Assembly (NCBI GenBank): GCA_016800925.1
Contig: JABCPU010000026.1
Location: 124,001-188,000 of the forward strand
Length of the DNA: 64,000 nucleotides
Reading direction: 5' to 3'
From: Suillus spraguei
Lineage: Eukaryota > Basidiomycota > Agaricomycetes > Boletales > Suillaceae
Shown: in pieces, positions 24,713 to 36,276 of the stretch
How the letters are laid out: the number at the start of each line of letters is the position of its first letter
How positions within the stretch are numbered: the first letter of the stretch is position 1
Program-made: the position numbers and the translations under genes
Notes under the pieces: generated by a model
Seen by the model: the letters and a program-made list of their open reading frames with translations, nothing else
The model's database searches: none
Told to the model about the DNA's origin: nothing

Positions 24713-26885
24713 TTAATCTCTTTGCTGTCTTGACCGGAGCCTCAACCACGCAGTGCTCAAAAACAACACCCAAGCACTGCCAACAAGTATGGCGCAAAGA
24801 CACACGAAAATCCGACCTCTCCTTATCTCCGAGTGTCCGCGAACCCCTTGAGAAGGACAAGAAGAAGGGGGATAACTGGCCCTAGAATCTGCTCTGGGCC
24901 GGCGACCTAGTAGAGGCTTTCTTGGATCTGGAGAAGACAGCGGTCCGATTTCGGAAGCCAGGATATCTCCTTCACCCCCAGTGAAGGTCGATTCTTCTTC
25001 TGATTCACGTTCGGCATCTCCTTCATCCCCGACCGCGTTCTCAAGAGTCTCTGCTGCCTGCCTCCGCCGATGATCAAGATACGATAGAAGGATGATACCC
25101 AGTAGTTGTAAAACATTGAAACCAAAAAACACGTTCAACAACTGCTGAGTCGTGTACTGGTTGCCTTCTTGGACTCGTCGGTGGGATGATGCACCGTCCA
25201 AAACAAGGCCAGCTATGGTTTGGAAAATTGTCGCGCCTGTTTGTTCCATCTGAAACGTCAAGCTCATAGTTCAGATAAGTACACTGGACTGAATAAACCA
25301 TTTACGCTTTTGTGGACACCTAGAGTAGTTGATACAAACTTGAACGGGACCAGCTGAGGGACCAAGACCACCAGGAGTACTATAACACGTCCCATAAATG
25401 ATGGTCAAACAGTGTGATACTAACTTACAAGGGGAGAAGCCAATGCCAGTTGCAAAGGCAGCAACTGCAGGGGAAGGCGTTCCCGTCCACGCTGGTGGAA
25501 GAACAAGCCATGCGTATCCAAGCAACGTCAATACAGATGACAGCATGAACATGTGAAGTACAGCTTGTGGATGCTTCATTCTGTCTACCATGAATCCGGT
25601 CTAACTTGGTGTCAGTCAAGATTATGGAGCAATATGAAATGCGCTTACGACGGGATACAACAGTATACTCCCAACCAGAAGGTAGGAAGCTTGTGTACTG
25701 GCAGCGTTCTCCGTCAATCCATATCTCTTTTCAAAAATGTTGCTAAAGAAAGTTGCACAAAAGAACGTCATGATTCACGAAAGATGTCCTGGTATGCATA
25801 CTCACGCTGCCAAATGGGTGAAAGGGGCCCATATAATGCCACAGAGGATGTTCAGCCCTATGTAGCTGCGAAAGTCAGCATAAATAGTGGGTTCTGATCT
25901 TGCTACGTACGCCCAGAAGATATCCCCAAGCTTTGGAATATCTTTGAACCTGATGTGGCGTTTTTTTGCAACTTTTTCCAGTGCCTGAGCCTCGGAGAGA
26001 TCATACAGGGAACGGCGCCTGGCCTCACTTCGTATCTCGGAAGCCTCTAACAAGACAGTGCCAGAACCCCGTATAAGCCACTTTGAGGATGCCATGTAGA
26101 CCAGGTTGATGAAAAGGGAAAGAGCAGCTAAAAATGTGGAGGCGTAGAATGGTGCGTGGCGCCCAAAACGCTCCGCAAGAGGGAGGGAAGTTCGCGCTGA
26201 TATAAATGATGCCAATTTTCCAGCTACAAGACCCAGTGCCATTGAGACACCGAGCCCGTGCGATTTAAAGAATCGCACGATAATGGACTCCTGCACAACC
26301 GCAAGAGGACTAACTCCAAATCCGAACACGAACAGGCCAAACACCATCAGCCGAACATCTCCTTTTATGTCGCCGACAAGTAACAAAACCTGACCTAGAC
26401 AAGGATGAGAAAACGCGTAGCATAAACAAATACTACTTACCAACAAATACGACACCAGTAGCAATGATACTAGTGAGCGTTGTGCCAAGTTTACTCGCCA
26501 TCAGACCCCCTACTAGAGGTGTCCATGTACTGTTTAAACTGAATGCAGAAATCAACAGACTGAATTCAGTGTTGGATGTGTTAATTTCTCGCGCAAGTCG
26601 AGATTTCAGTGGTCCTAGTGTGTATGACGCACTGATATGAGGCAGTAGATGTTAGAAAAATGTGGAGAGAATAGGAAAAACGCACTAGTGGCTACCGACG
26701 CTGAGAGAGCATGCGCACAGCAGAGCCAACATCCGAACAATGGATGCCCTTGTTTGAGGGATGGCCTCCCCCCTCCCTATAAGTGCCTCATCACGAGGCC
26801 TGGTGGAGGCATGATTTATACGTGATTCTGTGTGACTGCGACTTGGAATCGAAATGTAAAGTTCAGGTCGCTGGTGGTCGGCCAT
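24713..26885 (-). CDS. Major facilitator superfamily transporter (MFSD1-like)
   Basis: Polytopic membrane transporter. After a hydrophilic N-terminus (MADHQRPELYISIPSRS), hydrophobic helices run through ASIVRMLALLCACSLSVGSH, EFSLLISAFSLNSTWTPLVG, LMVFGLFVFGFGVSPLAVVQ, VSMALGLVAGKLASF and, in the C-terminal half, FNVLQLLGIILLSYLDHRR. A central hydrophilic loop and acidic C-terminal region separate the halves. The arrangement and the fragment AVVQESIIVRFFKSHGLGVS resemble lysosomal/vacuolar MFSD1-type carriers; substrate is unknown. About nine exons. Start 26885 is the first Met of the open frame. Confidence 0.8.
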
Positions 26886-26989
26886 TTGTGTTACGTTAGA
26901 TTGTAAGCGCGGTCTTATCTGATAGGCTTAGATGACGTAATTTTAAGATCTGAAATTGATAAAAACAATTGTTCATTCTGTTACTGTTA

Positions 26990-27880
26990 AATAGTGTTGT
27001 GGGCAGAAGTCCGCCATTCTGCTACTGGCCAGCCGGTTTGGTAGAACCCGCCTCTGCCAGATGGCAGAAGTCTGCTGGCAGAATCCGGCAGAATGTCGAA
27101 CTGCAAGGGATCACAGCGAACAATATCTCACCTTATCATGATATATGTATATGTATATGTAGCCATAGTAACCAGCTTTCTCCAGCAATTCAGAGTGATT
27201 TCACTTCCGTTATCACACACAATCATTTATGCGATTACACAATGCCTCCAGCCGCTGCACTTGCTGGACGCCCTGTCTCATCCTTTATATCTGACAATTT
27301 CAATCGTGGCGAGAAGGTCGATAACAAATCTGGATGCTACTGCTGGTCTTGCAAACATTGTCCAAATGCCCTTTGCATAGTGCCCAGCTAGGCACTAATG
27401 TTGATCTACAAGCCAATTTTGTGTGGGCACCCCCACTCAGACTCAGAATGTTGATGATGATCTTGCAGGTCCTGAATTGATGAGATTGACGCAGCATTTG
27501 CCCTGCTGGAACGCGAAAAAGACACCATGGAACGAGTGCTGATTGACGGATTGGACGAAGTGTTGGAAGGTCAAGTTTATGATTTTGCAGAGTCTTCTAC
27601 CATGATCTCGTCATCAACATATTTCGGTAGTACCGAAATATGTTGATGACGAGATCATGGTAGTTAATCGCAGCTCACAAGACAACGAACAGTGGGATGT
27701 GGACGTGCTGATGCTCTTCTGATGGTGTTTCTTATCGATGATTACCATACATTGTCATATACATAGCCTTGTAGTGGTTTGAGAATTTTGCCAGGTGGCA
27801 AAAGTGGCGAACCACTTCTGCCGGTTGTGCTCTGCCGGTTGTGTCGGCACAATTAGATGCAAACAATTCTGCCCCCCATT
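26990..27880. mobile_element. Degenerate hAT-like DNA transposon remnant
   Basis: Repeated GGCAGAA/TTCTGCC-type motifs flank the segment on both sides (near 27,000-27,090 and, inverted, near 27,790-27,880), suggesting decayed terminal repeats. Between them, plus-strand reading from 27,242 gives a short BED-finger-like start (FNRGEKVDNKSGCYCWSCKH), then a stop. A second coding-like piece lies near 27,485-27,590 (ALLEREKDTMERVLIDGLDE). I recall this arrangement from basidiomycete hAT transposases, but no DDE domain remains and no clean target duplication was identified. A 67-bp palindrome and a short TATATG microsatellite (near 27,140) lie inside. Confidence 0.35.
27597..27663. repeat. Perfect 33-bp inverted repeat with 1-nt centre
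   Basis: Arms 27597-27629 and 27631-27663 are exact reverse complements around a single G at 27630. On extrusion this would form a near loop-free cruciform hairpin. No flanking duplication is seen. Confidence 0.9.
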
Positions 27881-28249
27881 ACAAGTTCTGTACCAGGTAA
27901 GTATCGGTCTCGGCGCGTATAAAATTAGCACAAGTATACGTTTGAAGTAGGCCCAAGTCACGGAAAGGGTTAGGACTGTTGTTTATCATGTCAAGGTATA
28001 GCCCATCTTATATATACGCACAGCATGAGCAGTCGTTTGTCACGCCATATGTAACCATGAATTTCATCAATCGCTCAGACTGACTCGATAGCTTATGAGC
28101 GTACCAAACACACGGGCGTAAGTAGATCCAATTAAAACAACACCGCACACTATTTCAAGCTACTTCCAAAATCCACTCCCTGCTCTACAAGCAATGTCCT
28201 AGACATAAAAGCTCGAGTTCTGGTAAGGGCGGCACCGATTATCAACCTG

Positions 28250-28900
28250 TCACATCCCCGGCTTATACTCTGCACTCACATATCCTCGCTTGCTCGTTCG
28301 TACCCACATGCAAGTTGCAAAGAGCGTGAGGACGCAAAGTCCGAATAGTACCCAGCCGACTGCTTCGACTGTCAGTGTTTCTCTACAGCTGGATACACTT
28401 AGTTCCTGTGGCGGATCGCATGGCAAGACCCCGTTAACGGACGCGGAATTACTGGATATCCAATTACAGTCGCCCCCACTCCGCGTGTTGTGCATCATGC
28501 CAGCTGCAGCGCCCTGTCTATCTGGGTTAAACTGTTGGTTTTATACCGCAAGATGTCTCACCCAAAGTGCCGAAGTGATAGCAAGCCAAATGATAGAACT
28601 TGCTATGCTAGCAAGAAAGTGCACAGCACCATCAACAATCCACAGCATATAAGCTGCCCCGAATAATGTGGTCCACACAGCATTGAACTCGAAGAGTATT
28701 AGGCTGAATGCATCCTATGTTAGCAGGACTCCCTTTCAAGATAGAAAGCAGACTTGCAGTGAATGATAACGAGCGCTAGGCCAATTACGACTCTCATTTC
28801 CAACGCTGATAAGGTAAGCAGTGAGGCCCAGCTCAGCCATAGCACACATAGTGATGAGGATGAAAAGGAAAGGGTGGTAATGGGCTTTGATGTAAGCCAT
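28250..28900 (-). CDS. MARVEL-like four-helix membrane protein
   Basis: Start MAYIKAHYHPFLFILITMCA. Hydrophobic helices follow: LFILITMCAMAELGLTAYLI; LILFEFNAVWTTLFGAAYML; a third with AVHFLASIASSIIWLAITSA; and the last, WVLFGLCVLTLFATCMWV. Between helices 3 and 4 is a cysteine-bearing loop (MHNTRSGGDCNW, SSCRETLTVEA). This fits the fungal MARVEL-domain layout of plasma-membrane or vesicle proteins. Three exons: the first intron is GC-AG (donor GCAAGT, 28757-28704, with CTAAC branch), the second joins LW to GAAAGMMHN. Sequence up to 29,221 upstream is probably its 5' region. Function is otherwise unknown. Confidence 0.65.
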
Positions 28901-29373
28901 TGTTCAACGGTGTCAAAAGAAATGAAAGAGAGTCAAAGCTTCCGAATAGCAAGATACGGGTTAGAAGTGAGAAGAACAGACCAAAGTAATAGTAGCTATC
29001 CTGGACCTTTGCGTGCGTTCTGTTCGTGGCCCCCATGCAGCTGCGAGACATGCGAAGAACACGAGGGTCAGTATCGCCAGACGTGTTTGAATACATCTTA
29101 TTCGGGAAGCCTGCGGCTGTAGATCACAACGTGTCTGCAGCAAGCTAACTGTAACGTGGAGAGAAATACTCACCGGTGCACCGACGGCAACTCTAATTAC
29201 GTAGATCGGGTGCTGTATCAAATATCAATTGGTCTCCGCTTTTTTCACCAAAGAACATTTCAAGATCTGGTCTACATATCAGCTGCCATGTACAACGGCA
29301 ATTTAAACTCGCGGGGCATATAAAAACTGGGCTACCGAGACGGAGATTCCTTGAAAGCGAGATCGATTACATC

Positions 29374-30707
29374 TTAAAGTGCCAATTTTGCTAGATTCAA
29401 AGCGCCTTCTTTCGTCTTGTTCCCTGGAACAAATACCAGAGATCAGCTCCGATACAACTGCACCATTGATGCTTCACTTACCTCCAATGAACCCTGATGC
29501 GTGCACGAATATGCATCCGTCTACACCGCTTATCTTTGACAACTCGTCATCACGCACGCCTCTCCACTTCTCCGGAAGCGCCTTTCGACTGTTAAAGCTC
29601 TCAGGAGAGACAGGGACCGCCTGGATACGCCAGTTTCCCCCAGTCTCGTCAGGGTATATCACATAGAATGGAAGTTCATCTTCGGAGATACCCTGCTCAG
29701 CCTCAAGTTCAAACAAATGCTCCTGTCAGATGTTTCAGAATCCAGTGAAAGGTCGTGATCGACAACAATATAACCTTCCATGGAGCAAATTGCTCAAACA
29801 ATATGACCTTTCCGCTGGCATCGACATTCTGGCGCGATGAGAGCCCAGCCAATACCAAATCACGCGCAGGCAACCATGCATTTGCATAGTAGTCAAGCCT
29901 GCCAAGGAATTCATCCCCAGCCAGCTGCGAAGCTTTCAGGAACAGGGCCTAGACAGTTCAGCGATTTGTGTCACGAGCAAAGACGCAGACACCCACATCC
30001 ACCTTCTGAGACTCTGCAGACTCGTTCCACCGAGGATTGAGCCATCCAACTCTACTCGATAGATCGGTCCGGTTGCGATATTTCGGCTGTTCTTGGGAGG
30101 TGTATTGCGAGATCCCGTTGTCGATTGCATCCAGGGCCTCAATAAATTCCTGAAAATAGTTAGAAAAACGCAGGCCTCCTTGAGTGACTGCATACCTTGT
30201 ACATTTTCAACCACAGTATGTCAACTTTCTTGTCACTCGGTTCTAGCCCTATTGCACTGGCAACGACCTCCTTTCCAAAATGCCTTTATGTAGCTGTCAG
30301 GTACCTCCAGAAGAATGAAAAAATTTCCATACTTGTAGACAAGTCCTGCGGACGACAGTTTGGTGCTAAAACCATGACCGAACACCTCCGTAAAACCACG
30401 TTGATGGTGATCAAATCGGCGTTTGCTTTCATCGTATATAGCTCCTACATCGACCACTATGTCACAAACATCGAGAACAGTTGGATCTCTACTGCGTTTT
30501 AGGCCTTGATAACCACTTGTAAAAGTGAGCACCGATGAAAAACTTGACAATACTCACTTGCATCTTTATAGGTGTCAGTCTGACGCAGAAGAAAGACCGC
30601 CAATGCTTCATCGCAATGAAAGGTGCCATTGTGAGTGCCTATGGTCTATCCAGGCGCTAGAGATACAGATACATCTTGTGAATGATCGGGCGAACCTTGA
30701 CATCCAT
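29374..30707 (-). CDS. MYG1: MYG1 family exonuclease (DHH-like)
   Basis: MYG1/UPF0160 proteins are DHH-type 3'-5' RNA exonucleases acting in nucleus and mitochondria. Motifs here are [20 protein letters not shown] near the N-terminus, [20 protein letters not shown] then [18 protein letters not shown], and the C-terminal [34 protein letters not shown]. The start chosen is 30707: the exon reading MDVK joins through a 50-nt intron to TIGTHNGTF. An upstream ATG at 30873 reads a different frame that cannot continue into the domain. About six exons, none disrupted. Confidence 0.9.
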
Positions 30708-31272
30708 TCTCTGCTTTTTTGTGGCGGGCCTGTTTGGACATGACTGTCCTGCTACTCAGCTTGCGATCCAGGCGAAATAGGTAGGGCGAGGTAATGGTCG
30801 GCGGACGTACGCTACGGATGACCTTGTTTATCAAGGTCATAAAAGTATCTGAACAGTAGGCGCGAGAGAACACTCCGATCTATCGACGCGCGTTTACGTA
30901 AAATTAAGCGCTCGAAGTTTGATTAACCCTAAGCAATAGTTATCGAAGCGAGCATGCAACTCAATTTTGGCACTATATAATCGTCCCAGTCAAAAAGACC
31001 AGGTCTCATTACAGCATACTGGTACTGTATTCGGTCCAAGACGGTCTAGATATAGTAAAGTGTCAATGAACGGTAGGCATGAGAGGATATATGCGAAATA
31101 TGCAAAAGTACAGTTCCATTAGCAAACCCTAAAAGCAAACTGGTTTGTCCATGTCCAATAAAGAGAGCTTGAAGAAGGCTAGACAGAATATCCAAAGTAT
31201 GTTTGGCAGTGTGCCGGCGTCACTTCACGCGGATCTATAAACATACGAACAGTGTACAGTTTTGAAACCGTT
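30708..31272. other. Intergenic, no gene seen
   Basis: 565 bp between the MYG1 start and the stop of the Ser/Thr-rich gene. Only short, frame-inconsistent ORFs. No repeat or RNA gene recognised. Confidence 0.5.
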
Positions 31273-31792
31273 CTATCCTCTAAAGCAAAACCCATGCCCT
31301 CCGATGAGAAAGACAACAGCTCCGAGAATGTTTGCACTGCGCAACGCTTGTGCGCCAGCAATATAGCCATCCGGAGGGCCGTATATTCCACCTGATGCTG
31401 ATGCTCCTGGACTGGGGGCACCGTCGGGACCGCCATCCGCTCCAGCAATGGTAGATGCTGCAGTGGGTAGACTGCTATAGGGGATTGATGTGGTGGTGTT
31501 ATTGGCACCGCTAGTTATTGTTGAAGAGTTGCCGGAAGCAGAAGAGTTGCCAGAGGCAGAAATTGTGGCAGACCCTGTGGGAGCGGGAGTGATGGTGTAC
31601 ACTGTGATCTGTGTTATTGTGCTAGCTTGGCGATTTGAGCCAAGGGTCTCTTCCACGATGGTAGACGTTGAGAGCTGAACACTCTGTGATGACTGATGTG
31701 GGGTGTGAGCTTGACAGGGAAAAGAGAAAGTAACTACGAACCTGGGCAAGTGAGAGTAAAGGTAAAGCCAGAAGAAAAGAAAGTAGATACAT
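31273..31792 (-). CDS. Secreted Ser/Thr-rich protein, possibly GPI-anchored
   Basis: Start MYLLSFLLALPLLSLAQ is a clean signal peptide. A 49-nt intron follows at the Gln codon, then a Ser/Thr/Ala-rich mature region (SSQSVQLSTSTIVEETLGSN, ITQITVYTITPAPTGS, the short repeats SASGNSSASGNSS) and a Gly/Pro-rich stretch. The C-terminus is a hydrophobic segment (SANILGAVVFLIGG) like a GPI-attachment signal or transmembrane tail. Probably a heavily O-glycosylated wall or surface protein; no enzymatic domain. The intron choice is inferred from frame. Confidence 0.62.
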
Positions 31793-32018
31793 CGCTAAAA
31801 GACGGAGATTGGTAGGAGCGACGGATAGTGCAAGACGGCAAGAGAAAGAGTGTGTGAGCGACAGGCAATACCAGCACGCCCAAGGTGGGTAAGTTTGAAG
31901 GGGGGTCGAGGGGGGTCGTTTTTCATGTCCCTTGTTATAATGAGATCAAAAACAAAATTGCGTATTTCCACATCTTACCACCGACGGCCATCATCGATCC
32001 ATCGATTGAGTATTAATC

Positions 32019-33243
32019 ATGTTCCCAATTCAATCGCATACCATACACCTCGTTCTGCAATACATATCTCCTCCCTCTGAGTTAACTCAACCCCTACCAC
32101 CCCATTTGCTGTCTAGATCATTGCTTCAACGACACCACTTCCTCCAGATCTCACCTAATAATCCTCTAGAGTATCTATGTTGGCCTGCTGCTCAAAGTGC
32201 TCGTGTCATCGAACTCCTTAATATCTTCTCCTCCCCCGGAGATCAGCCGGGCCAATATTACGTTCGGTACACCTCAGATCCAGAGCACACTTATGCTCAT
32301 GTTCAGGTCGTCACTCATGAGCAGGGTGTCCGCCTGCTCTTTGAGTGGGATGATGAAGATGGATGGAAGTATCATGACAGTCAGCTGATGCCTTTCCCAT
32401 ATACATCACGTTCTGCGTTACATCCACCGACAACTGCAGCGGAATATGCGCGTGAACGTTACCCCTCCGTTGCCCGTGGTCATCTAGATGATGAAGATCG
32501 CTACTGGAACGCATACAATGCCCCATTCTATGAATCAAATTTTGCTTTAGCACCACGCAGTACACTTAGGGAAAGTTCTGCTGACGGAACAGAAGATGCT
32601 TATTGGGCACAGTACTCATCGGTACAAGGTGGTTCTTCCTGTCAAAGTTTGGTATTTTTCCCTTGACATCTTCCCTATCTTAGGATCTGCTGATTCCACG
32701 GTGCCTTCACCTCTACCGAACCACCGGAAACTAGGAACCGCGCTTCCGGCGTATCATACACATCAAGAAGAGGCTATACCAATACCAGCTGATACTATAC
32801 ATTCTTTACCGTTGCCCGACAGTAAGTTTGGGCCGCCATCGCCTACTGCATTGGCACATCTTCTTGACATTATCTCCCCACGCAAAGACACACACACACA
32901 CACGTCAAACGAACCATCGTCAACTTTCGAACGTGGTACCCCGTCACCACTCTCAACCCTGGATAATTCAGACCTTGAAACCCCCGCGTCTGGGAATCCG
33001 GGTCAATGTGTTGCTCAACCCGTGAAAGTCACGTTAAATGACATGTCATATTCTAACCGGCGGCATGTAGGGAACGGACACGAAGAGGACGACGAATTTT
33101 CTGTCGAAGAGGACAAGGCAGTGACTGAAAGTATAAAAGGCATATACTACCTGTGGAAGGCGAGGAAGTTGAACCAACCAGACGAAGAGAGCAGTGGTAC
33201 ATTCCTACGCATCGTCCGAGAGGCTGTAACTCAATCTGATTAA
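32019..33243 (+). CDS. Conserved basidiomycete protein of unknown function
   Basis: Two exons joined at about 32,629/32,685 give a protein with a recognisable fold-like N-terminal half (PLEYLCWPAAQSARVIELLN, QYYVRYTSDPEHTYAHVQVV, VRLLFEWDDEDGWKYHDSQL). A Tyr/Asp/Trp-rich repeat-like segment follows (DRYWNAYNAPFYES, EDAYWAQYSSVQG). The C-terminal half is Pro/Ser-rich and disordered, then helical (KAVTESIKGIYYLWKARKL). I recall related proteins in other Agaricomycetes but no assigned function. A run of ACs in the coding sequence near 32,890 makes a short Thr/His tract. Confidence 0.62.
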
Positions 33244-33400
33244 TGGTTTAATGTTTATGTTTATACACTGGCATTATCGACGGGAGCATGACGTACGTCA
33301 TTGCACTACTTCTGGATCCCACCTATAAGAACTGAAGATTTTATGCAAGAACAGCGTAGTACCTATTTAAAGCGAATCTTTCAAGAAAGGGTATAAATAT

Positions 33401-34417
33401 CTATGATTCCGAAGACAATGCCGCACAAGCTTGGAGAACTGAACCAAATTCAATCAACCCAAGGTTTATTTGTGTGAGGATTTGAGGATTGTTGGGGCTA
33501 AAGGTAGGGAGGGGAGATACAGTGGATGAAGTCGTAGTTGGTAGGGGAGCCGAGGTAGTTGGCATAGATGTGGTTGTGGCTGCGAAGGTGCTCGTAGTTG
33601 TGAGGGTGGGTGTGGGTGTGAGTGTGGGTGTGGGTGTACTCGACGAGGTGGTAGTGGGTGGCGTCCAGATACTAGTAGAAGACTGCTTGGTCGTCGTAGA
33701 CGGCAGAGGTGTGGACGAGGTGGAAGCACTTCCATAACTCCACGATCCAGATAATTCCCCGACACTGGTTGGCGCAAAGAACTCAAAAAGACCCTGACTC
33801 AGGTCAAGTCCCCCGCAAGAACAACCAAGGCACTATAGAATTCCGTGTCAATTACACGCTCTGCAAGGCAGTAATTGGCGAAAATACCTCGTCCGTAACC
33901 TGGGCCTGTGTCGATACGCCATTCACGGTGATAGTTATCATTTGAAAGCAATGGCTACCTCCATCATAGTCCTTTGTTGGATGTAAATTTCACCTTATTC
34001 AGTCACAAGACGATAGAACTTACACATGTGCTGAGCGCAACAATCTGAATGAATATCAATTGATGATTAACAGTAAATAGAGGGCAGAGGGCAGAGGACA
34101 TACAAAGTCGGTAGGTTCATTGAAAGCACCACAAGCGCCACTGGTGGTGCAATGAGCAAGGGTCTTCAATGAGTTGCAGTACCTACTCACCTGCCATCTT
34201 GAAAATAAGTAAATGAGTCTCTCTTGGAGAATTTTGTGTCCCTCGACCGATTGACAGAGAGATCGAGAGCCTGGTGGTCACCATTTAGTACCCGTACGTG
34301 CGCCAACCTATGCGAGTGGTCATGTGCGGACGACCGGACCCCACTAGAGCCAATAACTTGGGAGAATAAAAACGAAAGAGCACACAAAGCGACAGACAGG
34401 TAATGAAAGGAGTGCAT
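33401..34417 (-). CDS. Secreted DPBB / expansin-like protein
   Basis: Start MHSFHYLSVALCALSFLFSQ is a signal peptide. After a basic propeptide-like stretch (ending SKRDSFTYFQDGR), exons encode a double-psi beta-barrel (RlpA/barwin-like): GACGAFNEPTDF near 34,110-34,140, a disulfide-bearing middle, and GGLDLSQGLFEFFAPTSVGE, whose Asp is the family's conserved acidic residue. A Ser/Thr/Pro linker follows (a GT-rich run in the DNA near 33,600-33,650), then the hydrophobic tail FGSVLQACAALSSES. Such proteins loosen or bind wall polysaccharides and are often developmental or stress-induced in mushrooms. The stop is TAG at 33401. Confidence 0.8.
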
Positions 34418-34675
34418 TTTATCAATGAATGTTTAGTTTATGCATGAAGGTGGAAGAACCACAACCTTGAAAATTGAAAACGTTAACTAAATTCGTTGAC
34501 TTACAAAAGTCACACACTAGATGTTGTACCTTTTTATTGATTGAGCATCAGGGGATGCTTGTAACACGAGATGTAACATTAGCAAGTTAACGAGATAATG
34601 CAGGAAGTAGTAAGTACAATATGATTTTTCTACATCAGAAGTGACTATAATACTTGTGTAGATGGTTGAAGTATT

Positions 34676-36103
34676 TCATTCATCAGATTCATCATCACCA
34701 CTGTCGTTCACAGGGATATCTTCTTGTCCTGGCATTCGCTGGTGTAAACTGTTATAGGCGTGGACTAGGAACTGCAGAAGTGACTTACTACGAACGCAAA
34801 CTTGCATACGAGGAAACTCCCCTTGTTAAGCCCCTTTTCAATCCACGCCTACAAAATTAGTAATAAGGAAATAATTATCGACCAACCGACGCACTTTTTT
34901 GACGAGGTATAGGCCATCATAGCGATACCTACAGATAGAGTTGCAATTAATGGCGGCGTTGGCAAAATATAAATGAAACAGACCCCTCTGATGGCGCGTA
35001 CTTTGACCTGGCCTTCCCTTTGAAGCCCCGGATTACGCGGACAGGTTTCTGAGTGTCGACAGATCTCTGGAAAAGACAAGTCAAAAAATATTCGAATGCC
35101 ATCTTCCCCCCCCCCCCCCCTCCCCCCTCCCCCAACTTACCTGGAGAGCTGCGTTGTTTCTATCCTCAAACGTTTGATCACTACTTTGGGGAGCCGTTCG
35201 AAGCTTTTCAATCGTTAGCCTGATCACACTAATTGGCGATTGTTCCTACATTCTTGGGTGCTGTTTTTGTTCCCTTCAAATCCCTGCCGCCTAATAAGGG
35301 TGAGAACATCTGTGTTGCTCCACACCAACATACGTACCAGAACCGGTGAATGTACTAAATCACTGTAAGTCACTGTTTCTTGCAAGCTTGCATCACAACT
35401 TACAATGCGTATCCTTCATCTACATCATCATCATATCCTCCTGAAAGTGCGATCGAGTATGCACCTTGTGGACCTGGTGCAATACCCGAGACCCAAGGGC
35501 TATAAGTTTAATCGGCTCGAGGGTGCCCATTCGAAAAAACGGGGGCGTCTTACCCATGAACAGATGCGTTTGAACAATCTTCCCTGGTACACCAAGTAAG
35601 CCAATATTGATAGCAAGAATTACCAAGTCATCCTCACCTCGTTGCCCACCATGTCCCCACCTCTACGTCGGGTATGTGACCGTACATATGACTATGCAAA
35701 ATTACACGATTGGCTTAAAGAAAAAGAATAGAACTACTGACGGATCATATGTTCTTTTTGATTTCACCTGGCCAACTTTGAGCTTTTGGGACCGTTCGAA
35801 TGTGATCGTTTCTGGGACCCCGCGATCTTGTTCCTGCTTGTAGTCGACTGTCTTACCAGCAAGACGAGAGCTTCTTCGCGCGCCTCCTGGTTCATTACTA
35901 TCATCTACTATGCGGGAAGCTTTCTTGGGCGGCTCCTCGATCTCGTCGCTTTCGGGCAAGGGAGACTTCCGTTTTTTGACCGTCACTTTTTTCCTCAAAT
36001 TCTCTTTCGGCTCGCATTTGGGTCTGAGAGGATTGATTCCCAAGCGATCGAGGAGTGCTTTGTTGCGTGCAATGTTTTGCTCTCGCTCTTCTGCGTAGGA
36101 CAT
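34676..36103 (-). CDS. SRA-YDG domain protein (UHRF1-like methyl-DNA reader)
   Basis: The N-terminus MSYAEEREQNIARNKALLDR is followed by a Lys/Arg-rich linker. The SRA-YDG domain then runs through many small exons: GHIPDVEVGTWWATREDCSN, GIAPGPQGAYSIALSGGYDD, TGSGGRDLKGTKTAPKN, QTFEDRNNAALQRSV, PVRVIRGFKGKARSKYAPSE, GYRYDGLYLVKKAWIEKG, SFLVCKFAFRMPGQED, ending GDDESDE. SRA domains flip out 5-methylcytosine in hemimethylated CpG, so this is a candidate methylation reader, perhaps guiding maintenance methylation. No RING, PHD or SET domain is visible. One intron (about 35,100-35,135) contains a long G-tract on the coding strand. Junctions near exons 1/2 are approximate. Confidence 0.85.
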
Positions 36104-36276
36104 AGTAGTTAACTGAAGAGACAAACTTGAAAGTGGGCGGAAGCGAATATGCCACTTATTGCACTTGTAATAAAATCGTGTCACCCACGTGACCGCGTTC
36201 AATATGCTTAGTTACGTTTGATAGCATTAGATTTATAGACATACTACAATTCAGAATGGTGCAATCTACATATGAA

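Noticed and set aside
29100..29221. Minus-strand ORF with hydrophobic stretches upstream of the MARVEL-like gene
   Set aside because: Could be an upstream exon, but I find no in-frame junction; treated as 5' region.
30707..30873. Longer MYG1 start with a mitochondrial-like presequence
   Set aside because: That frame cannot be joined to the [11 protein letters not shown] exon; the MDVK start fits through a 50-nt intron.
33590..33650. GT-rich run as a possible telomere-like repeat
   Set aside because: It encodes the Pro/Thr linker of a secreted protein and keeps frame.
33489..33737. Val/Gly-rich plus-strand ORF
   Set aside because: Antisense of the Pro/Thr/Ser linker of the DPBB-type protein; low complexity only.
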